Assembly: GCF_003014595.1 (NCBI RefSeq)
Contig: NZ_PYGK01000003.1
Coordinates: forward strand, 558,001 to 622,000
Direction: 5' to 3'
Length of the DNA stretch: 64,000 nt
Source: Chitinophaga ginsengisoli
Lineage (GTDB): Bacteria; Bacteroidota; Bacteroidia; Chitinophagales; Chitinophagaceae
The notes below the pieces were generated by a model that saw only the letters and a list, made by a program, of their open reading frames with translations, made no database searches and had not been told where the DNA came from. Position 1 is the stretch's first letter, and each line of letters starts with the position of its first letter. The position numbers were made by a program, and so were the translations under genes. Below are positions 36,144 through 43,503 of the stretch, in pieces.

Positions 36144-37220
36144 ATGCAACATTTCGGAGAGAGATTAAGAGCGGCACGTAAGATCAAAGGCTGGTCCTTA
36201 CAGGAACTAGTTATTAAAACTTCTCATACGGTCAGCAAGCAGGCCCTCAGCAAATATGAGGCAGGCGTGATGATGCCTTCCCGTAAAATATTACTGCTGC
36301 TCTCAACAGCACTGGAAGTGAAACCCACTTATTTTGATAGTCAGCCGGTGTTCAACCTACCGGAATTTGAGATTCCCCGCAAGGGCGACTTATCAGCAAA
36401 ACAGGCCGAGAGCATCAAAGAAAAGGTAAAAGACATCCTGGAGCGTTATCTGCAGGCAGAAGCACTACTCAATATCCGGTCTAAATTCACCAACCCAATA
36501 AAGCCCATTCCTGTTGCTGATGAACAGGCGGCTGCGGATGTTGCGACCAAGCTGCTGAGTAAGTGGAACCTGGGAGGGGGCGCCCTGCATAATGTAACGG
36601 AAATGCTGGAAGAAAAGGGCGTGCGCGTGATCCAGGTATCCTCACCGGATAACTTTGAAGGTTTGAGTACTTATGTGGGGAAAATACCAGTCATCGTACT
36701 GCATAAAGATCGCCCCACCGCTATCAAACGATTTGCCGCCATGTACGAACTGGGACAGCTTTTACTAAAGATCACCACCGATACCCCCAAACAGAAGATC
36801 CCTGCCGATACAGACAGGCATAAGATCTGCGAGATCTTCGCAGCAGCGATGTTATTACCGGGGGATGCTTTGGAGAATTGTGTAGGTAGCAAACGGATGG
36901 CGATCGCTCCGGGTGAATTGGTTTGTATCAAAGCGCAATATGGATTGCCGATGCGGGCTATTATGCAGCAGGCAGTCTTCAAAGGTATCATTGACCGTAA
37001 AAATGCCAATACCTTTTTAAAACTGCTCGCCGATAATCCCGATGAAACAGACCTGGGCAGTTATATAGGCCAGGAGGAAGCGCATCGTTTTGACAGAATG
37101 ATCTACAGATTAGTGGCGGAAGAGATCATTGATATAGAGAAGGCAGCCGATCTTACCGGCATACCGGCGGAGGACTTACAGAAGAAGGTGGAGGTGTTTG
37201 AACCGGTGGTCCAGGATTAA
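36144..37220 (+). CDS. XRE-family regulator with inactivated ImmA/IrrE-type peptidase domain
   Basis: This 358-aa protein has an N-terminal XRE helix-turn-helix (residues 4-60; FGERLRAARKIKGWSLQELVIKT, VSKQALSKYEAGVMMPS) and a region from about 130 on that aligns with ImmA/IrrE (DUF955) metallopeptidases: VTEMLEEKGVRVIQV, FAAMYELGQLLL, and ICEIFAAAMLLPGDAL. The zinc motif HExxH reads YELGQ here (Y201, E202, Q205), so both histidines are lost and the protease is expected to be inactive. Active relatives cleave a repressor partner to start mobile-element or stress responses. This version may act as a stable transcription factor sensing through the folded domain. A strong terminator follows. Confidence 0.87.
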   Translation: MQHFGERLRAARKIKGWSLQELVIKTSHTVSKQALSKYEAGVMMPSRKILLLLSTALEVKPTYFDSQPVFNLPEFEIPRKGDLSAKQAESIKEKVKDILERYLQAEALLNIRSKFTNPIKPIPVADEQAAADVATKLLSKWNLGGGALHNVTEMLEEKGVRVIQVSSPDNFEGLSTYVGKIPVIVLHKDRPTAIKRFAAMYELGQLLLKITTDTPKQKIPADTDRHKICEIFAAAMLLPGDALENCVGSKRMAIAPGELVCIKAQYGLPMRAIMQQAVFKGIIDRKNANTFLKLLADNPDETDLGSYIGQEEAHRFDRMIYRLVAEEIIDIEKAADLTGIPAEDLQKKVEVFEPVVQD

Positions 37221-37244
37221 CAAACATACCTACGAAAAGATATA

Positions 37245-37279
37245 GGGTCTTTTGTGATCATTCCCATCACAAAAGACCC
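37245..37279 (+). terminator. Rho-independent terminator of the XRE regulator gene
   Basis: A perfect 14-bp stem (37245-37258 and 37266-37279) is followed by GTTTTATTTT. It lies 24 bp after the stop of the XRE/ImmA-like gene. Confidence 0.9.
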
Positions 37280-37460
37280 GTTTTATTTTAAAGAGAATCA
37301 TCCGGCGTCATAGACACGGGGGCGGATCATGCCGTTTCCCCGGGAAAAACACCCTCCCTATATCCCTGCTATTTCCCATTGTGGAGGGTTTCCCACCAGC
37401 CTACCTTTGACTTAACATAATACCCCGTACAGCTATTGATCACACGCAACAACTACTATT

Positions 37461-37634
37461 ATGGACCCCGCATTCATACAAGCATATTTCGACAGGTGCG
37501 ACAAGAGAGCAGTCGGGAAGATCATCACTGCCGCCTTCAAGGGCCAGGAGCTGCCTGTCACGATACGGCCTGTCACCCCACGACTTAACCCCAGGAAGAA
37601 CACGAGGAAGAGAAAAGCGTCGGCCGGTGGCTGA
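37461..37634 (+). CDS. Possible small basic protein, 57 aa
   Basis: A short open frame from ATG 37461 to TGA 37634 encodes 57 residues, with an N-terminal part (MDPAFIQAYFDRCDKRAVGK) that looks helical and a very basic C-terminal tail (PRKNTRKRKAS). I recognise no family. Support is the otherwise empty interval of about 440 bp and the hairpin that overlaps its stop codon. No clear ribosome-binding site is seen, so it may be chance. Confidence 0.3.
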   Translation: MDPAFIQAYFDRCDKRAVGKIITAAFKGQELPVTIRPVTPRLNPRKNTRKRKASAGG

Positions 37635-37640
37635 CGCTTT
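37614..37640. terminator. Probable terminator downstream of the PepSY gene
   Basis: Arms AAAGCGTCGGCC (37614-37625) and GGCTGACGCTTT (37629-37640) pair with one mismatch around a 3-bp loop. On the reverse strand a TTTTCTC stretch follows, which suits termination of the PepSY gene ending at 37663. Confidence 0.6.
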
Positions 37641-37662
37641 CATATAAACAGTGTAATATGTA

Positions 37663-38919
37663 TCAGTTATGCTGGATGGGGGCAATATTTGTGGTGAAAC
37701 CCCCACTTTGCGTAACATACAGCATGCTTACTGATTGTTGACCTTTTCTTTTCCTCCCCTTATTCCACCATACCAGGAAGCCGGTCACAGGCAGGCTGGC
37801 ACAGATCAGGCTGGCCAGAAATGCCAGGATCTTACCTGGCAGGCCGGCGATAGCTCCTACGTGGATATCGTAGTTCATACCGATCAGTTTCTCTCCCGCA
37901 TTTCTGTCTTTCGCCGTTTCGTGTGCCAGCAGTTTACCGGTGTGCTTGTCAAACTGCAGGTCGTCACGGTCGTAATAGGTTTCCTTTCCCCAATAGGCAG
38001 CCATCCGGATGGTGGCTGTATTAGCGTCGGGCGTGGCAAATACCGCTATACGTTTTGCTTGGGGGAATTGCTGTACAGCAGTGGTATAAGCCACATCCAG
38101 GGGATTACTGCCTGCCAGTGGCAGTGCTAAAGTATCTGACTGCACTTCTTTACGTTGTGGCGGCGTCATACTACGGGAGGCTACCACATACACGGTAGCC
38201 TGAAACCATTTAAAGGCCCATACCATTCCGGTAAGGGCCAATACCAGGGCTATCAACAATGAATAAAAACCGAGTACATTATGCAGGTCGTAATTGACGC
38301 GTTTGAATTTGCCTGACCACTTTATCTGAAAGCTTTGTTCGCGGGCTTTTTTTGTCCATTTTTTCGGCCACCAGAGTATCAGACCTGTGATCAGGAGGAT
38401 AACGAAGATGAAAGTAGCCCATCCGACTATCGGCTGACCGTACTTTGTATTCAGGAGTAAGCTCCAGTGCAGGTATTTAATGATCACAAAGAAATCATGT
38501 TTCAGATCGTGCACGGCTGTTATGGCTCCCGTATAAGGGTTTACGTATGCCGCTTTATAGTAAGCGGTAGCGCCGAAGATGGTAAGGGCATTTTCGTCGC
38601 CTTCGGCATAGGTCAGGAACTCCCAGGCACGATCGGGCGCCCGGTAGGAAAAGACACTACGAATGGGAAAATCTTTTCCCAAAGCAGTCTGTGCTTTTTC
38701 CTGCAATACGCTTAATGGGAGAACAGATGTATGCCGGGCGGCGACGAACAAGGCATCATGATGTACCCATTCATTGATCTCTTGCTGGAATACAAAGATG
38801 CAGCCGGTGATGCTGACGATGAATACAATGATACCCGACGCCAGCCCCAGCCATAAGTGTAGCCAGGCGTTCAGTTGCTTGCCCCGGGATTTCCCTTTTT
38901 TCCTGGTGTTTGTTTGCAT
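37663..38919 (-). CDS. PepSY-associated TM family protein (probable siderophore/iron reductase type)
   Basis: This 418-aa inner-membrane protein of the PepSY_TM family has four transmembrane helices: one near the N-terminus (LHLWLGLASGIIVFIVSITGCIFVF), two in the centre (about residues 170-195 and 210-240) and one near the C-terminus. Two PepSY-like periplasmic domains lie between them. Conserved histidines in the helices (LHLWLG, LHWSLL, DLHNVLG, YDIHVG) suggest haem or metal binding. Such proteins are often linked to TonB-dependent iron uptake and to AraC regulators. The ATG at 38919 is chosen because GGGGA lies five bases before it; an upstream ATG at 38937 lacks this. The divergent neighbour encodes an AraC regulator. 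Confidence 0.9.
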   Translation of the reverse strand: MQTNTRKKGKSRGKQLNAWLHLWLGLASGIIVFIVSITGCIFVFQQEINEWVHHDALFVAARHTSVLPLSVLQEKAQTALGKDFPIRSVFSYRAPDRAWEFLTYAEGDENALTIFGATAYYKAAYVNPYTGAITAVHDLKHDFFVIIKYLHWSLLLNTKYGQPIVGWATFIFVILLITGLILWWPKKWTKKAREQSFQIKWSGKFKRVNYDLHNVLGFYSLLIALVLALTGMVWAFKWFQATVYVVASRSMTPPQRKEVQSDTLALPLAGSNPLDVAYTTAVQQFPQAKRIAVFATPDANTATIRMAAYWGKETYYDRDDLQFDKHTGKLLAHETAKDRNAGEKLIGMNYDIHVGAIAGLPGKILAFLASLICASLPVTGFLVWWNKGRKRKGQQSVSMLYVTQSGGFTTNIAPIQHN

Positions 38920-39091
38920 ATCGTTCCCCATTTGCATCAGCCGGTGGCCTTACCGGGCTAGTGTGCGAAGGTCAGGCAGCGGCAAAAGATATTTGAGACA
39001 AAAAGGGAAAAGTATTTACGCAAAACGGAAAAAAAGAAAATTATGAGACTGGTAATGCCGTTGCAGTACTGTGTTCTAATTTGGTAGTACG

Positions 39092-40096
39092 ATGACCCTA
39101 CCATTGTCAATTTCAACCCACATCGGTCAGCCGATACTGTTCACCCCCGGTATGCCCGACGCCTATTCCAGCTACGCGCTGCAGGGCACAATGCCGTTTT
39201 ATGCGGTGAGTGACAGCTATGGCTGTATCCTGTTTCAGCAGGTGGCGAATCATAGTTACAATGCATGGGTGAGTCATTATATCATTAATAAACCGACAGC
39301 ATTCAAAGTAAAAGGAAATGTGGACGATCTGCTGCTGCATCATACATTAAAGGGGAGTATGTTTTATGAGCTGAACAGTCACGAGAGTGAGACGTTTCAG
39401 CACCAGATGAATATAGTGGTAGCTTCCAGGCTCCGCCACGTGGTCCGCTTCAAAGCAGCGGGAGTATATGTTGCTTTGGACATCCAGATCCCGGTGGAGG
39501 AGATGAAAAGTTACCAGGAAAGTTTCCCGATAGTACAAGACCTGCTGAAGAAGCTGGACAATGAAAATACCATTACCCTCCTGGATCAGCATATGATCGC
39601 CCATGAACGCCTTCGCAATATTATACAGGATATTACCGAACGCCAGTTACCTAAGGCTGCCAGCGAAAAATACAGAGAACAGAAAACCGGAGAACTCATT
39701 ATTGAATCACTTGATATGCTTTCACGTTACCTTACAGATGCCAACGGCCTGAGCGCGGCCGACCATGAAAGGGGCCAGAAAACAGAGGTTCATTTGCTGA
39801 AACATCTGCAGCAACCATCACCTCCGACCCTCAAACAATTGGCAAGATTTGCCGGTACGAATGAAAAGAAGCTGGAAGAGATCTTCCGGAGCCGTCACGG
39901 TATTACCGTATACGACTTCTTCCAAAATGCGCGTATGCGTATCATTTACCGCAAGCTCACCGAGACGATTGTGCCCCTGCAGGACCTTGCTGAAGAATTC
40001 GGTTACACCGATTACTCCAGCTTCTCCTACGCCGTAAAGAAACGTTTTTCAATGAGCCCACGTGAACTGAGAAAGAACAGCAGTATTAACTCCTAA
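39092..40096 (+). CDS. AraC family transcriptional regulator
   Basis: This 334-aa regulator has a variable N-terminal sensing region (about residues 1-230) and a C-terminal AraC helix-turn-helix domain (about 235-330: TLKQLARFAGTNEKKLEEIFRSRHGITVYDFFQNARM and LQDLAEEFGYTDYSSFSYAVKKRFSMSPRELR). It resembles the PchR type that responds to siderophore-iron complexes, and its neighbour is a divergently transcribed PepSY membrane protein, which would make sense as a target. The ligand is not determinable from sequence. A hairpin with a short T-run lies downstream at 40256. Confidence 0.93.
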   Translation: MTLPLSISTHIGQPILFTPGMPDAYSSYALQGTMPFYAVSDSYGCILFQQVANHSYNAWVSHYIINKPTAFKVKGNVDDLLLHHTLKGSMFYELNSHESETFQHQMNIVVASRLRHVVRFKAAGVYVALDIQIPVEEMKSYQESFPIVQDLLKKLDNENTITLLDQHMIAHERLRNIIQDITERQLPKAASEKYREQKTGELIIESLDMLSRYLTDANGLSAADHERGQKTEVHLLKHLQQPSPPTLKQLARFAGTNEKKLEEIFRSRHGITVYDFFQNARMRIIYRKLTETIVPLQDLAEEFGYTDYSSFSYAVKKRFSMSPRELRKNSSINS

Positions 40097-40255
40097 GTGA
40101 TATTCCCTCTTTCCAAAGTTCAGCGTTGAACTCCTAAACAACCCCGTAACATCATGACGTAACTTTAATACAGAAAGAACAATATTATTCGTTTTCGTTG
40201 CCATAACGACTTAAAATACGACAAGAACATTTAATGGTATATTGAGGAAAACAAC

Positions 40256-40284
40256 GTCCTGGCTTTCTAGCCGGGACCTCTTTT
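40256..40284 (+). terminator. Candidate terminator downstream of the AraC gene
   Basis: Arms GTCCTGGCT (40256-40264) and AGCCGGGAC (40269-40277) pair with one mismatch (G-T) and are followed by CTCTTTT. It lies 160 bp past the AraC stop, in a 301-bp gene-free interval before the GH2 gene. Confidence 0.5.
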
Positions 40285-40397
40285 CTCACATGTTACCATT
40301 TCCAATATATCGCAACATATACCAATTGTAAAATGCCAATGAATTGTTTTCTCATCTCATTCTTTGTATTCCCCATTCACCTCATTAACCCAGGTAC

Positions 40398-42203
40398 ATG
40401 AAACCGTTTAAAAGCACGCTTTTGTTTGTTACCCTATGCTTCCCCTATTTTCAGATCGCCCTTGCCACAGGTAAGGGCGATTGGCTTTCCCTCAGATGGT
40501 CCATGAAGCCGGTTCCTATCCAAACCCGCTGGGCAACGGATGTTTCTCCTGACAATGTGTTACCCGAATATCCCCGTCCCCAGATGGTGCGCTCCGAGTG
40601 GCAAAACCTGAACGGACTGTGGGAATATGCCGTTGCTTCCTGGGATGCCGATATACCTTCACAATTTGACGGTGAGATATTGGTCCCTTTTCCTATTGAA
40701 TCAGCGCTTTCCGGTGTACAGCGGGTGTTGTTGCCTACACAAAGACTTTGGTATAGACGCACCATTAAAAAGCCGGATACCCACGGCGGGAAACGCGTAC
40801 TGCTTCATTTCGGCGCGGTAGACTGGCGGGCGGCTGTCTTTCTCAATGGCAAACTGTTAGGCAGGCATATGGGCGGGTATCAACATTTCTCTTTTGATAT
40901 TACAGCCTCCCTGCAGGAGGGGGATAACGAGCTTGTGGTGAGTGTACTCGACCCCTCCAACCTGGGGCCTAATCCCTGTGGTAAACAGAGCTTACGTCCG
41001 CGGAGGATCCTGTATACTGCCGTCAGCGGTATCTGGCAAACGGTGTGGATGGAGACCGTGCCGCCTACCTATATCAGTGACCTATATATGACACCGGATA
41101 TTGATGCCAACTGTCTCAACCTGCGGGTCAATACTTCGGATACATCCGGCAGCGTCATTGAGGCCATTGCCTATGCAGGCACGCAGGCTATTACCAGCAC
41201 ATCCGGCCCTGCCGGCAGAATGCTGGACCTCGGTATTCCTTTTGCACATCTATGGATCCCTGCGGATCCTTTTTTGTATCATCTGAAGATACGGTTACGA
41301 CGGAACGGGCATGTCGTAGATTCTGTGACCAGTTATTTCGGGATGCGGAAGATAGCTGTACAGCAGGATAGTACTGGTATGCCACGGCTGTTCCTCAACA
41401 ATAAATATACCTTCCAGTTAGGTGTACTTGACCAGGGCTATTGGCCGGAAGGCTTGTACACCGCCCCTACTGATTCCGCATTAGCCTTTGATATCAGGAT
41501 GATGAAGGATATGGGATTTAATACCATCCGCAAGCATGTAAAACTGGAACCAGACCGCTGGTACTATCATGCGGACAGCTTAGGCATGCTGGTATGGCAG
41601 GATATGGTGCCTTGTGCGGATGAAGACTACTACTCTACCTCCCAGTTTGAACAGGAGAATAATGAGAACCTTTACCAATTGCATAACTTCCCTTCCATTG
41701 TGATGTGGATACTATTCAATGAGGGATGGGGGAAGTATGACCAGAAACGTCTCACGGAGTGGATGAAACAGGCCGATCCCTCGCGGGTTATTAATGGCCA
41801 TTCAGGAGAGAACCTGGATACCTACAGCGACACGCCCGTCCGTGACCGATGGATCAGCAGTGATGTGACGGATATACACTATTATCCCGGCCCATACATA
41901 GCTCCCGCCTTGCCTGGGAAAGCACGGGTATTAGGAGAATGGGGTGGTGTGCGGGTGATCACTCCCGGGCATCAATGGGCGCCTAAAACAGGCTGGGGAT
42001 ATGTGGAAGTGAGTGCTGCCAGGTTTGCAGAGCGGTATAAGTATATGATGGGACGTTTGAAGCTATATGAGCAACAGGGATTATCCGCGGCCATATATAC
42101 GCAGCCGTATGATGTGGAGGCAGAGGAGAATGGGTTTATGACGTATGATAGGAAGGTGATGAAGATCAGTGTGGAAGAAATGAAGAAAGTAAATACCTGG
42201 TAA
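40398..42203 (+). CDS. Glycoside hydrolase family 2 enzyme
   Basis: This 601-aa exported enzyme (signal peptide MKPFKSTLLFVTLCFPYFQIALA) has the GH2 order: sugar-binding jelly roll (about 60-210, WQNLNGLWEYAV, WYRRTIKKP, VLLHFGAVDWRAAVFLNG), an immunoglobulin-like domain (about 215-320) and a TIM barrel (about 325-601). The acid/base is E442 in ILFNEGWGKYD and the nucleophile is probably E514 in VLGEWGGVRV. Related enzymes cleave beta-galactosides, glucuronides or mannosides; the sugar cannot be read from sequence. It is shorter than E. coli LacZ because the C-terminal domains are absent. It stands alone without a SusC/D partner. Confidence 0.93.
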   Translation: MKPFKSTLLFVTLCFPYFQIALATGKGDWLSLRWSMKPVPIQTRWATDVSPDNVLPEYPRPQMVRSEWQNLNGLWEYAVASWDADIPSQFDGEILVPFPIESALSGVQRVLLPTQRLWYRRTIKKPDTHGGKRVLLHFGAVDWRAAVFLNGKLLGRHMGGYQHFSFDITASLQEGDNELVVSVLDPSNLGPNPCGKQSLRPRRILYTAVSGIWQTVWMETVPPTYISDLYMTPDIDANCLNLRVNTSDTSGSVIEAIAYAGTQAITSTSGPAGRMLDLGIPFAHLWIPADPFLYHLKIRLRRNGHVVDSVTSYFGMRKIAVQQDSTGMPRLFLNNKYTFQLGVLDQGYWPEGLYTAPTDSALAFDIRMMKDMGFNTIRKHVKLEPDRWYYHADSLGMLVWQDMVPCADEDYYSTSQFEQENNENLYQLHNFPSIVMWILFNEGWGKYDQKRLTEWMKQADPSRVINGHSGENLDTYSDTPVRDRWISSDVTDIHYYPGPYIAPALPGKARVLGEWGGVRVITPGHQWAPKTGWGYVEVSAARFAERYKYMMGRLKLYEQQGLSAAIYTQPYDVEAEENGFMTYDRKVMKISVEEMKKVNTW

Positions 42204-42204
42204 G

Positions 42205-42246
42205 AAAAGGGAACTTTCCCGAACTGTTCAAAATAGGAAAGTTCCC
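42205..42246 (-). terminator. Terminator of the small exported protein gene A
   Basis: Arms GGGAACTTTCC (42209-42219) and GGAAAGTTCCC (42236-42246) form a perfect 11-bp stem. On the reverse strand it is followed by TTTTCTT, as expected for the gene ending at 42259; it may also limit read-through from the GH2 gene. Confidence 0.78.
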
Positions 42247-42258
42247 GGACATGCACTC

Positions 42259-42603
42259 TTACATAGCTGTTGTGATATTTGTTATCGTAGTGGTGCACCA
42301 ATAAAATTGACGGGTGATTGTTTCCGTTCCAGAAACAGCCTGTAATGTTTTTACACCAATAGGCTGGCTGGTAACCAGGTAATAAACGTGGGACAGACTA
42401 CCAGGAACGGTGGTAATAAACCATGGTGTGGTTGTACACAGACTTCCCGTTGTGTAGTAGATCTTGTTACCAACAGTCTCATATACGATGGATGTTGGCG
42501 TAAAGACCGGCTCTGAAGTAAACCTGCTTAGTTTAAAAGCCAGCAGACCTCCGGTCATGGCGCATACGAGGATAAGTACCAGTAGAATTTTAGCTTTTTT
42601 CAT
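42259..42603 (-). CDS. Small exported protein A (MKK...GG..AFK family)
   Basis: This 114-aa protein has an N-terminal signal-like segment MKKAKILLVLILVCAMTGGLLAFK and a Thr-rich, beta-like mature part with two cysteines in SLCTTTP and YWCTTTI. Three paralogues in the window (42834, 46109, 52771) share the MKKxxIxLxLxxxxxxxGGxxAFKxxxF head, the motif T(S/T)-I/Y around residue 40, and a first cysteine followed by Thr/Ser. I think of DUF6520-like small Bacteroidota proteins, but this is a weak recollection. It has its own terminator. It lies next to the related gene B and to the S9 peptidase gene. Function unknown. Confidence 0.72.
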   Translation of the reverse strand: MKKAKILLVLILVCAMTGGLLAFKLSRFTSEPVFTPTSIVYETVGNKIYYTTGSLCTTTPWFITTVPGSLSHVYYLVTSQPIGVKTLQAVSGTETITRQFYWCTTTITNITTAM

Positions 42604-42709
42604 GATAAATAGTTTAGTCGTTTACGGTGAATCTGCTCTCTCCGATTCACAAATGCATCGTGTCCAAATTACTATTCTCTCTTATGCGGCACTTTGGAGA
42701 TAAGGAGAG

Positions 42710-42725
42710 GACTTAGGAGATAGCC
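42710..42725. repeat. 16-bp element, copy 1
   Basis: GACTTAGGAGATAGCC occurs here, about 107 bp upstream of gene A on its reverse strand, and again exactly at 43407-43422. Nearby both copies is the sequence ACTTTGGAGA (inverted in the second). A shared regulatory site is possible. Confidence 0.5.
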
Positions 42726-42787
42726 TATTGCAGGGGATGCTTGTTCTTACATTATTACTCAGGTCTGTTATTGTAAGGCCGCATATT

Positions 42788-42822
42788 AAAAAGAGGAGTC
42801 TTAGCCTCTCAGATAAGACTCC
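42788..42822 (-). terminator. Terminator of the small exported protein gene B
   Basis: Arms GGAGTCTTA (42795-42803) and TAAGACTCC (42814-42822) are perfect, and the reverse strand continues with TCTTTTT. It follows the end of gene B at 42834. Confidence 0.82.
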
Positions 42823-42833
42823 CCGGGTTAATC

Positions 42834-43175
42834 TTACATATCACTCGTTACTTTCGTTGCTATTTGTACACATGGATAAAACAGCAATGTAGTCGTCAAT
42901 GGACCTGAAGGCCATTGTTTCAACGTACGCGTAGTTGTTGGATTTGTGAGCAGATGCCAAACTGTGGCAGGGGTACCCACATCAGAAATCCACAGGTCAC
43001 CGGTTGTACAAAGATTCCCCGTGGTGTAATACGTAACATTACCTATTGTAACATAAATGATCGTTGTAGGATAAAAGACCTGATCAGTCGTAAACCTCTT
43101 TGCCTTGAATGCCAATGCTCCGCCAGCAACGGCGAACAGGGCAACCAGGGCAAGAATAATTCTGCCTTTTTTCAT
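42834..43175 (-). CDS. Small exported protein B (MKK...GG..AFK family)
   Basis: This 113-aa paralogue of protein A starts MKKGRIILALVALFAVAGGALAFK; a signal-peptidase site after ALA is plausible. The mature part has YYTTGNLCTTG, matching the YYTTGSLCTTT of A, and a C-terminal cysteine in FYPCVQI. A and B are the closest pair of the four and probably arose by tandem duplication; each has its own strong terminator, so each is transcribed alone at what may be a high level. The two conserved cysteines could form a disulphide. Function unknown. Confidence 0.74.
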   Translation of the reverse strand: MKKGRIILALVALFAVAGGALAFKAKRFTTDQVFYPTTIIYVTIGNVTYYTTGNLCTTGDLWISDVGTPATVWHLLTNPTTTRTLKQWPSGPLTTTLLFYPCVQIATKVTSDM

Positions 43176-43406
43176 AAAACAAGGGTTTAATCATTTGCGA
43201 AATGCCTACTCTTTTCGATGGTTTTCGGCGACTCCATAATGCCGGCCGGCAATGACTTGTTATATAGAATAGAAAAGTTTGTCTGGGAGTATTTAGCTAC
43301 GATTCAATGTTATGTTGGGTGGTCAGGGATGATCAGCAAAATTGGTTAGTCAGAGGGCTTCTCAAACGTTCCACTTTCTCCAAAGTTATCTGTTTCCCTG
43401 GCAAAA

Positions 43407-43422
43407 GACTTAGGAGATAGCC
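43407..43422. repeat. 16-bp element, copy 2
   Basis: An identical copy of GACTTAGGAGATAGCC, 232 bp upstream of gene B and 82 bp upstream of the S9 peptidase start, in the divergent interval 43176-43503. A TAACTTTG box on the reverse strand (complement of 43381-43388) lies beside it and could be the promoter of gene B. Confidence 0.5.
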
Positions 43423-43503
43423 ATAAATATTGTACCTGAATATTCCTTATCTACTAAGCGTTTCACGTTGTTCATAACCTACTTTAAAGAGACTCCAAAG
43501 ATT

